A stretch of 64,000 bases of DNA from an uncultured Eubacteriales bacterium (GCA_949294665.1 CASFID010000048.1:62001-126000); one strand, 5' to 3'; counted from the stretch's first letter, positions 26,748 through 36,194 are shown. Made by a program: numbers and translations. Notes: generated by a model not told the origin, from the letters alone.

Positions 26748-28586
26748 ATGTGTGGGATTGTAGGATATGTGGGAGAGGAGCAGGCGGCTCCGATCCTTCT
26801 AAAGGGCCTGTCGAAACTTGAGTACAGAGGTTATGACTCAGCAGGCATTGCAGTGCGCAATGACGAGTCGGGCGATATCTCTGTCATCAAGGCGAAGGGA
26901 CGCCTCAAGATACTTGCAGAGAAGACGGATAACGGAAGAAGCGTACATGGAACGTGCGGGATCGGCCATACACGCTGGGCAACTCACGGGGAGCCGTCTG
27001 AGAACAACGCGCATCCGCATTGTACAGACGATCGTTCGGTAGTGTTGGTACATAACGGTATCATAGAGAATTATCAGGAGATCAAGGATAAACTGTTAAG
27101 GTCAGGCTATACGTTCTATTCACAGACGGATACAGAGATCGCGGTAAAACTTGTAGACTATTATTACAAAAAGACAGGGACTCCGCTCGAGGCGCTGACA
27201 CGGGCCATGCTGCGCATCAGAGGCTCATATGCTTTCGGAGTGATGTTCCATGATCACCCGGGGAAATTATATGCGGCACGCAAGGACAGCCCGCTTATTA
27301 TAGGAAAGTGCAGTTCCGGCTGTATGATCGCATCTGATGTTCCTGCCATCCTCGATATGTCGAGAAATGTATATTATATTGACAATCTTGAGGTCGCAGA
27401 GCTCTCCGGTCAGGAGATCCATTTCTATAATATCGACCGCGAGGAAATCGAAAAAGATATGGTCGAGATCAAGTGGGACGCCGAATCGGCAGAGAAAGGC
27501 GGGTATGAGCATTTTATGCTCAAAGAGATCCACGAACAGCCAAAGGCTGTGCAGGATATGATCGGCGCGTATGTAAAAGGCAATGCAATCGACTTTTCAG
27601 AAGTGGGGCTTACAGATGACACTCTTGCCAATCTGGAGCGGATATACGTCATTGCCTGCGGTTCTGCGTATCATGTAGGAATGGCCGGGAAATATGTGCT
27701 TGAAGATCTTGCGGGGATCCCGGTGGAAGTGGATCTGGCATCGGAGTTCCGTTACCGCAATCCGATCATTATACCGAACTCTCTTATTGTGATCGTGTCA
27801 CAGTCCGGCGAGACTGCAGACAGTCTTGCGGCCCTGCGGCTGGCGAAAGAAAGGGAGGTGCCGGTGCTCGGCATCGTGAACGTGGTAGGTTCCAGCATTG
27901 CGAGAGAAAGCGATTATATCCTGTATACTTACGCCGGACCGGAGATATCGGTGGCAACGACAAAAGCGTACAGTACACAGCTTATCGCCATGTATCTGAT
28001 GGCTATCCAGGCGGCAAAGGTGAGGGGGAAGATCGATGAAGCGCGTTATGAGGGGCTTCTCACAGAGCTCAAGACACTGCCGGACAAGATCCAGAAGACA
28101 CTTGACGATAAAGAGAGACTACAGTGGTTTGCAAGCAAATATGCAAATGCAAAAGACGTGTTCTTCCTGGGGAGAGGACTGGATTATGCTATCAGCCTCG
28201 AGGGCAGTCTCAAAATGAAAGAGATCAGCTATATTCACTCTGAGGCGTATGCGGCCGGAGAATTGAAGCATGGACCGATCAGTCTTGTAGAGGATGGGAT
28301 CCTTGTGATCGGCGTGCTGACGCAGAGCGCGCTCTTTGAGAAGACGCTGAGCAATATGGTAGAGGTCAAGAGCCGCGGCGCTTATCTTATGGGACTGACA
28401 ACATATGGAAATTACAGTATAGAAGATACGGCGGATTTCTCCGTCTATGTTCCGAATACCGAGTCCTACTTCATGACGAGTCTTGCGATCGTGCCGCTCC
28501 AGCTCATGGGATATTATGTGAGCGTGGCGAAAGGACTTGACGTAGACAAGCCGAGGAACCTTGCAAAATCCGTGACAGTAGAGTAA
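26748..28586 (+). CDS. glmS: Glutamine-fructose-6-phosphate aminotransferase
   Basis: 612 residues. Makes glucosamine-6-phosphate for cell-wall synthesis. The N-terminal Ntn glutaminase begins with the catalytic Cys2 (MCGIVGYVG) and shows YRGYDSAGIAV and HTRWATHG. Two SIS sugar-isomerase domains follow (CGSAYHVGMAGKY; SQSGETADSLAAL; KTYST-like TTKAYSTQ), and the protein ends in AKSVTVE. Start ATG 26748 after AGGAGG. No glmS ribozyme can be fitted upstream, so the usual Firmicutes control seems absent here. Confidence 0.98.
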   Translation: MCGIVGYVGEEQAAPILLKGLSKLEYRGYDSAGIAVRNDESGDISVIKAKGRLKILAEKTDNGRSVHGTCGIGHTRWATHGEPSENNAHPHCTDDRSVVLVHNGIIENYQEIKDKLLRSGYTFYSQTDTEIAVKLVDYYYKKTGTPLEALTRAMLRIRGSYAFGVMFHDHPGKLYAARKDSPLIIGKCSSGCMIASDVPAILDMSRNVYYIDNLEVAELSGQEIHFYNIDREEIEKDMVEIKWDAESAEKGGYEHFMLKEIHEQPKAVQDMIGAYVKGNAIDFSEVGLTDDTLANLERIYVIACGSAYHVGMAGKYVLEDLAGIPVEVDLASEFRYRNPIIIPNSLIVIVSQSGETADSLAALRLAKEREVPVLGIVNVVGSSIARESDYILYTYAGPEISVATTKAYSTQLIAMYLMAIQAAKVRGKIDEARYEGLLTELKTLPDKIQKTLDDKERLQWFASKYANAKDVFFLGRGLDYAISLEGSLKMKEISYIHSEAYAAGELKHGPISLVEDGILVIGVLTQSALFEKTLSNMVEVKSRGAYLMGLTTYGNYSIEDTADFSVYVPNTESYFMTSLAIVPLQLMGYYVSVAKGLDVDKPRNLAKSVTVE

Positions 28587-28616
28587 GCTGTCCGGGTGGA
28601 TTTCCTGATGATAAAT

Positions 28617-28661
28617 GGCGGGTGTGCTCCCGAAACGGGAGGCATACCCGCCTGTTTTTTT
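28617..28661 (+). terminator. glmS terminator
   Basis: A GGCGGGT/ACCCGCC stem (28617-28623 with 28646-28652) has an inner CCG/CGG pairing. TGTTTTTTT follows. Confidence 0.93.
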
Positions 28662-28663
28662 AC

Positions 28664-28718
28664 TTTACATAGATTTAACATAGACCTGATTTTACATTTT
28701 ACATTCCTCTTTTATGAT
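28664..28718 (+). promoter_or_regulatory. PHO-box promoter of the pst operon
   Basis: Direct repeats TTTACA (28664), TTAACA (28675) and TTTTACA (28697) follow an 11-base period with one degenerate position, as in Firmicutes PhoP boxes. A promoter TTTACA (28691-28696) and TATGAT (28713-28718) with a 16-base spacer overlaps them. This fits activation by the PhoB-like regulator at 33160. Confidence 0.7.
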
Positions 28719-28820
28719 GAATACCGTTGGCGGACGACGAAAATACCCGCCGGCGGCGCGGGGAGCGCCATACATACAATAATCGAAATTCCAAAAAGTT
28801 GAAAAAGGAGACTATGGACA

Positions 28821-29732
28821 ATGAAAATGAAAAAGTTTATCGCAGTATTAGCAACAGTAAGTATGGTAGCAGCTATGGCAGCGGGATGCGGAAGCAACTC
28901 GGACGGCGCTTCATCAGGAGATGCTGCGGCAGATAAGAGCGGAGACGCTTCCGGCTGGGATGCAGCCAATACGATCACAGTTGTTTCCCGTGAGGAAGGA
29001 TCCGGTACAAGAGGAGCTTTCACGGAACTGTTCGGTGTTGTAGATGACGACGACAACGATATGACAACACTTGACGCCCAGGTTACAAATAATACCTCCG
29101 TTATGATGACAACAGTATCTGAGAATGAGTACGCGATCGGATACATCTCGCTCGGATCACTTGATGAATCTCTTGTAAAAGCAGTAAAGATCGACGGAGC
29201 TGAGGCTACTGCAGAGAATATCGAGAACGGATCTTACAAAGTATCCAGACCGTTCAATGTAGCGATGAAAAAAGGCGCTGACAATGCAGTTGCAACAGAT
29301 TTCATGAGCTTTATTATGAGCACAGAGGGACAGAAGGTTGTATCTGACGAGGGCTACATTCCGGTATCCGACGTGCAGGATTATTCAGGAAGCGCTCCGG
29401 AAGGGAACTGTGTAGTAGGCGGTTCTTCCTCTGTATCCCCGCTGATGGAAAAACTGGTCGAGGCTTATGCGGCGGTGAATCCGAACGCATCGATCGAGCT
29501 GCAGACATCCGATTCCACAACAGGTATGACATCCGCCATCGAGGGAAGCTATGACATCGGCATGGCATCCAGAGAACTGAAGGATGAAGAGACCGCCGAG
29601 CTTGACGGAACAGTGATCGCTACAGATGGTATCGCAGTCATCGTAAACCAGGCAAACCCGACAGAGGATCTGTCAGCAGATCAGGTAAAATCCATTTACC
29701 TCGGCGATGTGACAACCTGGGATGCGATCTAA
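28821..29732 (+). CDS. pstS: Phosphate ABC transporter substrate-binding lipoprotein, permuted order
   Basis: 303 residues. Lipoprotein signal with lipobox AAGC (Cys23), then an acidic Ser/Asp-rich linker. The parts of PstS appear in swapped order. The block normally in the second half (VVSREEGSGTRGAF, IGYISLGSLD, SRPFNVAMKKG) comes first at about 50-190. The block normally at the N-terminus (GGSSSVSPLMEKLVEAY, DSTTGMTSAI, DIGMASRELKDEE, VIATDGIAVIVN) comes last at 198-303 and ends right after TTWDAI. All phosphate-binding loops are present, so it is probably a functional circular permutation rather than a truncated gene. Confidence 0.9.
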   Translation: MKMKKFIAVLATVSMVAAMAAGCGSNSDGASSGDAAADKSGDASGWDAANTITVVSREEGSGTRGAFTELFGVVDDDDNDMTTLDAQVTNNTSVMMTTVSENEYAIGYISLGSLDESLVKAVKIDGAEATAENIENGSYKVSRPFNVAMKKGADNAVATDFMSFIMSTEGQKVVSDEGYIPVSDVQDYSGSAPEGNCVVGGSSSVSPLMEKLVEAYAAVNPNASIELQTSDSTTGMTSAIEGSYDIGMASRELKDEETAELDGTVIATDGIAVIVNQANPTEDLSADQVKSIYLGDVTTWDAI

Positions 29733-29815
29733 AGCACCGGTTAAGTTCTATGGCTGAACTGGAATAAACAACACGCAGAGAAATTCTTGAAGTAAAAGAC
29801 TTCCACTATGAATAT

Positions 29816-29854
29816 ATGAGCCGGGCAGATATGAGGCATGTCTTCCCGGCTCAT
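29816..29854 (+). other. Hairpin between pstS and pstC
   Basis: A perfect 10-base stem, ATGAGCCGGG (29816-29825) with CCCGGCTCAT (29845-29854), lies directly before the pstC ribosome site and has no T-run. It probably stabilises or limits the mRNA end so that PstS is made in excess over the membrane subunits. Confidence 0.6.
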
Positions 29855-29866
29855 TAGGAGGAAAAA

Positions 29867-30760
29867 ATGAAATCAAAAGCATGGACTGAAAAATTCATGC
29901 AGGGAGTATTTTTCGTTGCCGCATGCGCATCCGTGCTGGCGGTGGCGCTCATTTGCATCTTCCTGTTCGCAAATGGCATCCCTGCAATGAGAGAAATCGG
30001 ATTTATCAAATTTATCACAGGAGAAATCTGGCGTCCGAACAGTGAGCAGTTCGGAATACTGCCGATGATCGTAGGAAGCCTCTATGTGACTGCGGGAGCG
30101 ATCATCTTCGGAGTCCCGATCGGGATTCTGACTTCTGTCTTTATGGCGATGTACTGCCCGAAACAGATTTATAAACCGCTGAAAGCAGCGACAGAGCTCC
30201 TTGCCGGTATTCCATCTGTTATCTACGGCTTTTTCGGTCTGGTTGTTGTTGTACCACTTATCCGGAGCTTTGGAGAGACACTGCGCAATGCGGGGATCGT
30301 GCAGAATGCCGGAAACGGCAACAGCATACTGACTGCATCCTTGATCCTTGGAATGATGATCCTGCCGACTATCATAGGAACGACGGAGAGCGCGATGCGC
30401 GCAGTTCCGGCCCACTATTACGAGGGCTCTCTTGCTCTCGGGGCGACGAAGGAGAGAAGTATCTTCCGCGTGATCATTCCGGCTGCGAAGTCAGGCGTGA
30501 TCGCAGGGATCGTACTGGGGATCGGCCGTGCGATCGGCGAGACCATGGCGGTGATCATGATCGTCGGTAATCAGGCACGCCTTACATCCAGCATTCTGGA
30601 CGGTATCCGAACTCTGACCGGCAACATCGTAATAGAAATGGGATACGCGACAGGGCTTCACAGAGAAGCTCTGATCGCTACGGGAGTAGTGCTCTTCGTG
30701 TTCATCCTCATTATAAATTTCAGTGTAGCATTATTAAAGAGGGGGACAGATCATGAGTAA
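29867..30760 (+). CDS. pstC: Phosphate ABC transporter permease PstC
   Basis: 297 residues with six membrane helices. Typical PstC features: GSLYVTAGAIIFGVPIGILT, LLAGIPSVIYGFFGL, and the ATPase-contact loop in ALGATKERSIFRVIIPAAKSG. Forms the membrane channel with PstA. Start ATG 29867 with AGGAGG. The end overlaps pstA by 8 bases. Confidence 0.97.
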   Translation: MKSKAWTEKFMQGVFFVAACASVLAVALICIFLFANGIPAMREIGFIKFITGEIWRPNSEQFGILPMIVGSLYVTAGAIIFGVPIGILTSVFMAMYCPKQIYKPLKAATELLAGIPSVIYGFFGLVVVVPLIRSFGETLRNAGIVQNAGNGNSILTASLILGMMILPTIIGTTESAMRAVPAHYYEGSLALGATKERSIFRVIIPAAKSGVIAGIVLGIGRAIGETMAVIMIVGNQARLTSSILDGIRTLTGNIVIEMGYATGLHREALIATGVVLFVFILIINFSVALLKRGTDHE

Positions 30761-31613
30761 TAAGACAACAATCGGTGATAAATTCAGGACTTATCTGAAA
30801 CATCCGGGTTCATTTATCGTGATGCTGCTCGTGATGCTGGCTGCGATCGTCACTTTCGCTGTGCTGATCTTCCTGATCGCTTATATTTTGATAAACGGAG
30901 TGCCGCACATAACGCCATCGCTTTTCTCCCTTGAATATACTTCGGAGAACGCATCAGTCGTGCCGGCTCTTGTCAACACGATCATTATGACATTATTATC
31001 CCTGCTGATCGCGGTTCCTTTCGGAATCTTCTCCGCTATCTTCCTTGTGGAGTATGCCGCGAGAGGCAATAAATTCATAGAAGTCATACGACTTACGACG
31101 GAGACGCTTTCCGGCATTCCCTCTATTGTATATGGACTGTTCGGTATGCTCTTCTTTGTAAACGCTCTGGACTGGGGATTCTCTCTTCTGGCAGGTGCGT
31201 TTACCATGGCGATCATGATCCTTCCGCTGATCATGAGAACTACAGAAGAGGCACTGAAGGCTGTTCCTGATTCTTACCGGGAGGGAAGCTTCGGCCTGGG
31301 AGCGGGCAAACTGCGTACCGTGTTCCGCATCGTTCTTCCGTCGGCTATCCCGGGAGTGCTTGCCGGTGTCATCCTGGCAATCGGACGTATCGTAGGAGAG
31401 ACGGCTGCGCTGATGTACACATCGGGAACTGTGGCACAGATCCCTGACAGTATCATGGGATCAGGCCGTACTCTGGCGCTTCACATGTATAATCTGTCCA
31501 GTGAAGGACTTTATATGGATCAGGCGTATGCGACGGCAGTCATCCTGCTCGTACTTGTGGTAGGTATCAATACGTTGTCGAGCGTGATTGCCAGAAAACT
31601 TACAAAAGCATAG
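30753..31613 (+). CDS. pstA: Phosphate ABC transporter permease PstA
   Basis: 286 residues, six membrane helices. Contains TETLSGIPSIVYGLFGML and the loop EGSFGLGAGKLRTVFRIVLP that meets PstB. It overlaps pstC by 8 bases, so translation is coupled. It is separated from pstB by the second copy of the 57-base palindromic element. Confidence 0.97.
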   Translation: MSNKTTIGDKFRTYLKHPGSFIVMLLVMLAAIVTFAVLIFLIAYILINGVPHITPSLFSLEYTSENASVVPALVNTIIMTLLSLLIAVPFGIFSAIFLVEYAARGNKFIEVIRLTTETLSGIPSIVYGLFGMLFFVNALDWGFSLLAGAFTMAIMILPLIMRTTEEALKAVPDSYREGSFGLGAGKLRTVFRIVLPSAIPGVLAGVILAIGRIVGETAALMYTSGTVAQIPDSIMGSGRTLALHMYNLSSEGLYMDQAYATAVILLVLVVGINTLSSVIARKLTKA

Positions 31614-31617
31614 GCGT

Positions 31618-31674
31618 AAATGTGAAAAAAATGTGAACGGGGACGTAGTAAAATCCGGTTTTACTACGTCCCGG
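31618..31674 (+). repeat. 57-base dispersed palindromic element, copy 2
   Basis: It has two TGTGAA boxes followed by a 14-base perfect stem (31640-31653 with 31659-31672) and a 5-base loop. It is identical to copy 1 (10293-10349) at 50 of 57 positions without gaps. It lies between pstA and pstB and there is no T-run after it. Confidence 0.8.
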
Positions 31675-31693
31675 ATGAAGAAAGGGAAAGGAA

Positions 31694-32443
31694 ATGTCAA
31701 AGATAAGTATCAAGAATCTTGATTTATATTATGGAGATTTCAAAGCTCTCAAAGATGTAAATCTTGAAATCGAAGCAAATAAGATCACCGCTTTTATCGG
31801 GCCTTCCGGGTGTGGTAAATCTACTCTCCTGAAATCTATCAACCGTATGAACGACCTTGTTGAGGGATGCCGCATTGAGGGTGAGATCCTTCTGGACGGA
31901 GAGAATATTTTCAAGGGAATGGATGTTAATATGTTAAGAAAACGTGTCGGAATGGTATTCCAGAAACCAAATCCGTTTCCGATGAGCATCTATGACAACA
32001 TTGCATTCGGGCCCAGGACACACGGTATCCGCTCCAAGGCAAAGCTGGACGATATTGTGGAACGGTCTCTGCGAAACGCCGCGATCTGGGATGAGTGTAA
32101 AGACCGCCTGAAGACGAGCGCACTGGGAATGTCCGGCGGACAGCAGCAGAGACTCTGCATCGCCAGAGCGCTTGCCGTGGAGCCGGAAGTACTTCTTATG
32201 GACGAGCCGACATCTGCACTGGATCCGATCTCTACATCTAAGATCGAAGACCTTGCGATGGAACTCAAAAAAGATTATACTATAGTCATGGTTACACATA
32301 ATATGCAGCAGGCCGTCCGTGTGTCTGACAACACGGCTTTCTTCCTTCTCGGGGAAGTTGTGGAGTACAACGATACGGAGAAATTATTCTCCATACCGGC
32401 AGATAAGAGAACAGAAGATTATATCACAGGGAGGTTTGGTTAA
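31694..32443 (+). CDS. pstB: Phosphate ABC transporter ATP-binding protein PstB
   Basis: 249 residues. Walker [10 protein letters not shown] (about 36-44), signature [15 protein letters not shown], Walker [13 protein letters not shown] and the switch His in TH. Powers phosphate import through PstCA. Start ATG 31694 after AAAGGAAAGG. The 57-base hairpin element directly precedes its ribosome site. Confidence 0.98.
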   Translation: MSKISIKNLDLYYGDFKALKDVNLEIEANKITAFIGPSGCGKSTLLKSINRMNDLVEGCRIEGEILLDGENIFKGMDVNMLRKRVGMVFQKPNPFPMSIYDNIAFGPRTHGIRSKAKLDDIVERSLRNAAIWDECKDRLKTSALGMSGGQQQRLCIARALAVEPEVLLMDEPTSALDPISTSKIEDLAMELKKDYTIVMVTHNMQQAVRVSDNTAFFLLGEVVEYNDTEKLFSIPADKRTEDYITGRFG

Positions 32444-32446
32444 ATT

Positions 32447-33115
32447 ATGCGTAATAGATTCGATGAACAGCTTCATTCACTTGACGAGCAGCTTACACAT
32501 ATGGGAGAACTCTGCGAGACAGCGATCGCAAAAGTGACACAGGCGCTTAAAGACGGCAGCATTGAGCAGGCCAGGATCATCATCAAAGAAGATGAGGAGA
32601 TCGATCAGATTGAAAAAGATATCGAGAGACTGTGCCTGAAACTCCTTTTGCAGCAGCAGCCGGTTGCCAAGGATCTTAGAAGGATCTCTGCCGCGCTTAA
32701 GATGATCACGGATATGGAGCGTATCGGAGATCAGACGTCCGATATCGCAGAGATTATCATTTCCTCGAAAGGCGTGGCGGCCACGGATGAGATCCATGTG
32801 ATCGGGACGATGGCGTCAGAGGTCAGCAAGATGGTGCGCGACAGCGTGACGGCTTATGTGAACAGAGATCTTGAGCTTGCGCAGAGCGTAATGAATGCAG
32901 ACGATGAGATCGATCAGTATTTTGAGGAAGTCCGCGATGAGATGATCGACTTTATCAAAGAAGAAAAAGGCGAGAACGGTACGAGGATCTTTGATCTTAT
33001 CATGGTGACGAAATATCTTGAACGTATCGGAGATCACGCCACCAACATCGCCGAGTGGGTGGAATTCTCCATTACCGGCGTGCACAAAGACAGCGCGGTT
33101 ATCCACGAGAACTGA
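32447..33115 (+). CDS. phoU: Phosphate signalling regulator PhoU
   Basis: 222 residues, all helical with two PhoU repeats. Signature lines DMERIGDQTSDIAE (about 90-103) and its second-repeat copy YLERIGDHATNIAEW (about 189-203) contain the metal-binding acidic residues. Links the Pst transporter to the PhoR kinase to keep the regulon off when phosphate is plentiful. It starts 3 bases after the pstB stop. Confidence 0.97.
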   Translation: MRNRFDEQLHSLDEQLTHMGELCETAIAKVTQALKDGSIEQARIIIKEDEEIDQIEKDIERLCLKLLLQQQPVAKDLRRISAALKMITDMERIGDQTSDIAEIIISSKGVAATDEIHVIGTMASEVSKMVRDSVTAYVNRDLELAQSVMNADDEIDQYFEEVRDEMIDFIKEEKGENGTRIFDLIMVTKYLERIGDHATNIAEWVEFSITGVHKDSAVIHEN

Positions 33116-33159
33116 CAGATTGTACTGATGGTAAATAATAAAGAAGGAGAACTGAAAAG

Positions 33160-33834
33160 ATGATATATTGCGTGGAAGACGACGACAACATTCGCGAACT
33201 TGTAATATATACACTGGAGACGACCGGGCTTAAGGCCAGAGGGTTTGCAGACGGTTCTGCTTTTATGGAGGCTCTGGCGTTCGACACGCCGGAGCTCATT
33301 TTGCTTGATATCATGCTCCCCGGCGACGACGGACTGGAACTGTTGAAGAAATTGAAATCCTCATCAAAGACAAAAGGAATTCCGGTGATCATGGTGACTG
33401 CAAAAGGTTCGGAGTATGACAAAGTAGTCGGTTTGGACTCCGGAGCAGACGATTATGTGACAAAACCTTTCGGTATGATGGAGCTTGTCTCCCGCATCAA
33501 AGCCGTGCTCAGACGAAGCGGCAAGGTAGAGGACCGGACGGATATGGAGACGGCCGGCGTCCATGTAGATGTTAAGAAACATGAAGTTACGGTAGACGGC
33601 AGGGAGATATCGCTTACCCTCAAAGAGTTTGAACTTCTGGAGAAACTGATGCGAAACCAGGGGATCGTACTGACAAGAGATCAGCTCCTGACGGAAATAT
33701 GGGGATATGACTTCGATGGAGAGACAAGGACTGTCGACGTGCATATCCGAACGCTGAGACAGAAGCTGGGAGAAAAAGGCGAGATCATTCAGACAGTACG
33801 CGGCGTCGGATATCGTGTTGGAGGGGCTGCATGA
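33160..33834 (+). CDS. phoB: PhoB/OmpR family response regulator
   Basis: 224 residues. The receiver domain (1-118) has the acidic pair EDDD (5-8), phospho-acceptor Asp in LLDIMLPG (about 50), Thr in MVTAKG and Lys in VTKPF. The C-terminal winged helix (about 130-222) ends in RTVDVHIRTLRQKLG and VRGVGYR. Placed right after phoU and before a kinase, it is the PhoB/PhoP-type phosphate regulator, likely acting on the PHO box at 28664. Overlaps the kinase gene by 4 bases. Confidence 0.92.
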   Translation: MIYCVEDDDNIRELVIYTLETTGLKARGFADGSAFMEALAFDTPELILLDIMLPGDDGLELLKKLKSSSKTKGIPVIMVTAKGSEYDKVVGLDSGADDYVTKPFGMMELVSRIKAVLRRSGKVEDRTDMETAGVHVDVKKHEVTVDGREISLTLKEFELLEKLMRNQGIVLTRDQLLTEIWGYDFDGETRTVDVHIRTLRQKLGEKGEIIQTVRGVGYRVGGAA

Positions 33835-35156
33835 GAAAAAGGATACAGAGAAGTATGGTGATGGTGCTCTCCGTCACCCTGCTTCTTTCTTATATTATAT
33901 TAACCTTGATCATATACAGCAGAAATATGTCCATGCTTGAGTCCGAAGTGAAACAGGAAGCGAGATATATCCAGGCGGCGATCAATATTTCCGGTCCGGA
34001 ATATCTTGAGGAGATGGACGGAGTAGACTGGACGACGCGCGTCACCCAGATCGATCCGAACGGAGAGGTTCTCTACGATACGCGCAGGGACAACAGTACG
34101 CTTGAGAATCACAGCGGCAGGAAAGAAGTCATGGAAGCTCTCTCAAAAGGGGAGGGAGAAGACGTGAGAATGTCGGATACTGTAGGGCAGGAGATGTATT
34201 ACTATGCCATACTGCTCAATGACGGAACCGTGCTCCGCGCATCGAAATCAATGGACGGACTCGTAAGGACTGCGGTCAGCACTCTGCCGGTCATGGCGGG
34301 AGTTGCCGCCGTTATGCTCGTTCTGGCATATTTTCTGGCAAAATGGCAGACAAGACGGCTGGTCAGGCCGATTTATGAACTGAATCTCGAGCACCCGCTG
34401 GATAATGACACTTACGAAGAACTCCGTCCTTTTCTTGAAGCGATGGACAGACAGAACAAAGAGAAAGAGGCAGTGTCAAATATGCGCAAGGAATTCTCCG
34501 CGAACGTGTCCCATGAACTGAAAACGCCTCTTACATCAATATCCGGTTATGCGGAGATTATGAAAAACGGCATGGTGCGTCCCCAGGATATCCCCGTCTT
34601 CTCGGAACGCATATATAAAGAAGCGCGCCGCCTTATCACGCTTGTAGAGGATATTATCAAGCTGTCGAAGCTGGATGAGGAATCTGTGGAGCTGGAGAAA
34701 CAGGACGTGGATCTCTATGAACTGACAAGGGAGATCATCAGTCGTCTCTCCCCGCAGGCATCACAGAAAAATATCCACATGGAAGTATCGGGAGAACCGG
34801 TGACCTATTTCGGGATCCGTCAGATCCTGGATGAGATGATATATAACGTGTGCGAAAACGCCGTGAAATATAATAATGAGAACGGACGGGTAACCGTGTG
34901 GGTGGGAAATACGCTGGAAGGCCCCAAAGTGACAGTGACCGACACTGGTATCGGAATACCGCAGGAGCATCAGGAAAGAATTTTTGAACGCTTCTACAGG
35001 GTTGATAAGAGCCACTCCAAAGAACGCGGCGGTACCGGACTCGGGCTGTCGATTGTAAAACATGGCGCTCTGCTTCACGGAGCGAAAGTCAGCGTGGACA
35101 GTTCGCCGGGAAGAGGAACAAGGATTGAGATGCGGTTCCCGCAGGAAAGGGAATAG
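33831..35156 (+). CDS. phoR: PhoR-like sensor histidine kinase
   Basis: 441 residues. Two membrane helices (about 8-28 and 145-167) flank an extracytoplasmic region of about 115 residues. Then come HisKA with the phosphorylated His in FSANVSHELKTPL, and HATPase_c with NAVKYN, DTGIGIPQEH and GGTGLGLSIV. No PAS domain is evident between helix 2 and HisKA, unlike many PhoR proteins. Its ATG overlaps the regulator stop (ATGA). Acts with PhoU and PstSCAB in phosphate sensing. Confidence 0.92.
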   Translation: MRKRIQRSMVMVLSVTLLLSYIILTLIIYSRNMSMLESEVKQEARYIQAAINISGPEYLEEMDGVDWTTRVTQIDPNGEVLYDTRRDNSTLENHSGRKEVMEALSKGEGEDVRMSDTVGQEMYYYAILLNDGTVLRASKSMDGLVRTAVSTLPVMAGVAAVMLVLAYFLAKWQTRRLVRPIYELNLEHPLDNDTYEELRPFLEAMDRQNKEKEAVSNMRKEFSANVSHELKTPLTSISGYAEIMKNGMVRPQDIPVFSERIYKEARRLITLVEDIIKLSKLDEESVELEKQDVDLYELTREIISRLSPQASQKNIHMEVSGEPVTYFGIRQILDEMIYNVCENAVKYNNENGRVTVWVGNTLEGPKVTVTDTGIGIPQEHQERIFERFYRVDKSHSKERGGTGLGLSIVKHGALLHGAKVSVDSSPGRGTRIEMRFPQERE

Positions 35157-35210
35157 TCTCTTATGCCGGTGGAAAAGATAACAGCATGACATGGTATGTG
35201 AGGTGAGAAG

Positions 35211-36194
35211 ATGTGTACCTGTATCACTTATGAAAACGGAGGCTTTTATTTCGGCCGTAATCTTGATCTGGACTGTTCTTTTGGCGAAGCGGTAACGATT
35301 ACCCCGCGGAACTTTCCGCTGACTTTCCGAAAGGCAGGGCAGGAGGCGCGCCACTATGCGATGATCGGTATGGCGTCAGAGAATGAGAGCTTTCCGCTGT
35401 ATGCCGAGGCGGTAAATGAAAAAGGTCTTGCAATGGCAGGACTCAACTTTCCCGGAAACGCGTTTTATCAGAAATCCGACGGCCGGGGGCTGGAACTGGC
35501 CTCTTTTGAAGTGATCCCATGGCTCCTTGGGAGATGTGCTTCCGTAAAAGAAGCGGAGGAATATCTGGGGAATATGAAGATTGTTGACACAGCGTTTTCC
35601 GAGAAGATGCCGCCGGCTCCACTCCACTGGATGATTGCCGACCACGAAAAATGTCTTGTTCTGGAAGCGGTTGGCGAAGGCCTGAAAGTCTTTGAAAACC
35701 CCTTCGGCGTGCTGACAAATAATCCTCCTTTTGACTATCACAGGATAAACATGAATAACTATATGAATCTGACTGCGCATAGTCCCCGGAATCAATTTTC
35801 TTCTGAACTGGGGCTTCGCCCTTACGCACAGGGAATGGGCGCGATCGGCCTGCCGGGAGATGCGTCGTCTGCGTCCCGGTTTGTACGGGCGGCTTTTATG
35901 AAATGGAATTCCGTGGCTCCACAGGAAGAGACGGCGAACGTTTCGCAGTTCTTCCACATACTTGACAGCGTGGCGATGGTCCGGGGAACCGTTGTGACAG
36001 AACAGGGAACTTACGATATCACGACATATTCCTGTTGTGTGAACATAGATACAGGGGTATATTACTACAAGACTTACGACTGCAGTGGGATACGTTCCGT
36101 CAATATGTACGAAACAGAACTGGACGGGGACCGGTTGTATATTCCGAAATCTTTAGAAAAAAATCATATCTCTCCAACTCTCCGCGTGGTATAA
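35211..36194 (+). CDS. bsh: Bile salt hydrolase (choloylglycine hydrolase family)
   Basis: 327 residues. An Ntn hydrolase that removes glycine or taurine from conjugated bile acids, or side chains of related amides. Catalytic and binding residues are readable: nucleophile Cys2 (MCTCITY), Arg and Asp in FGRNLDLD, Asn in NEKGLAMAGLNFP, Asn in VLTNNPPFDYH, and Arg in SSASRFVRAAF. The match to clostridial enzymes (LHWMI, QGTG-like QGMGAIGLPGD, FFHILDSVAMVRG) is close. There is no signal peptide, so it is cytosolic. It lies 54 bases after phoR. Penicillin V acylase activity is a family alternative. Confidence 0.93.
   Translation: MCTCITYENGGFYFGRNLDLDCSFGEAVTITPRNFPLTFRKAGQEARHYAMIGMASENESFPLYAEAVNEKGLAMAGLNFPGNAFYQKSDGRGLELASFEVIPWLLGRCASVKEAEEYLGNMKIVDTAFSEKMPPAPLHWMIADHEKCLVLEAVGEGLKVFENPFGVLTNNPPFDYHRINMNNYMNLTAHSPRNQFSSELGLRPYAQGMGAIGLPGDASSASRFVRAAFMKWNSVAPQEETANVSQFFHILDSVAMVRGTVVTEQGTYDITTYSCCVNIDTGVYYYKTYDCSGIRSVNMYETELDGDRLYIPKSLEKNHISPTLRVV

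Noticed and set aside
29733-29866. Frameshifted remainder of pstS downstream of its stop
   Set aside because: The bases after the stop do not encode further PstS motifs in any plus frame; the full set of motifs is already inside the gene in permuted order.
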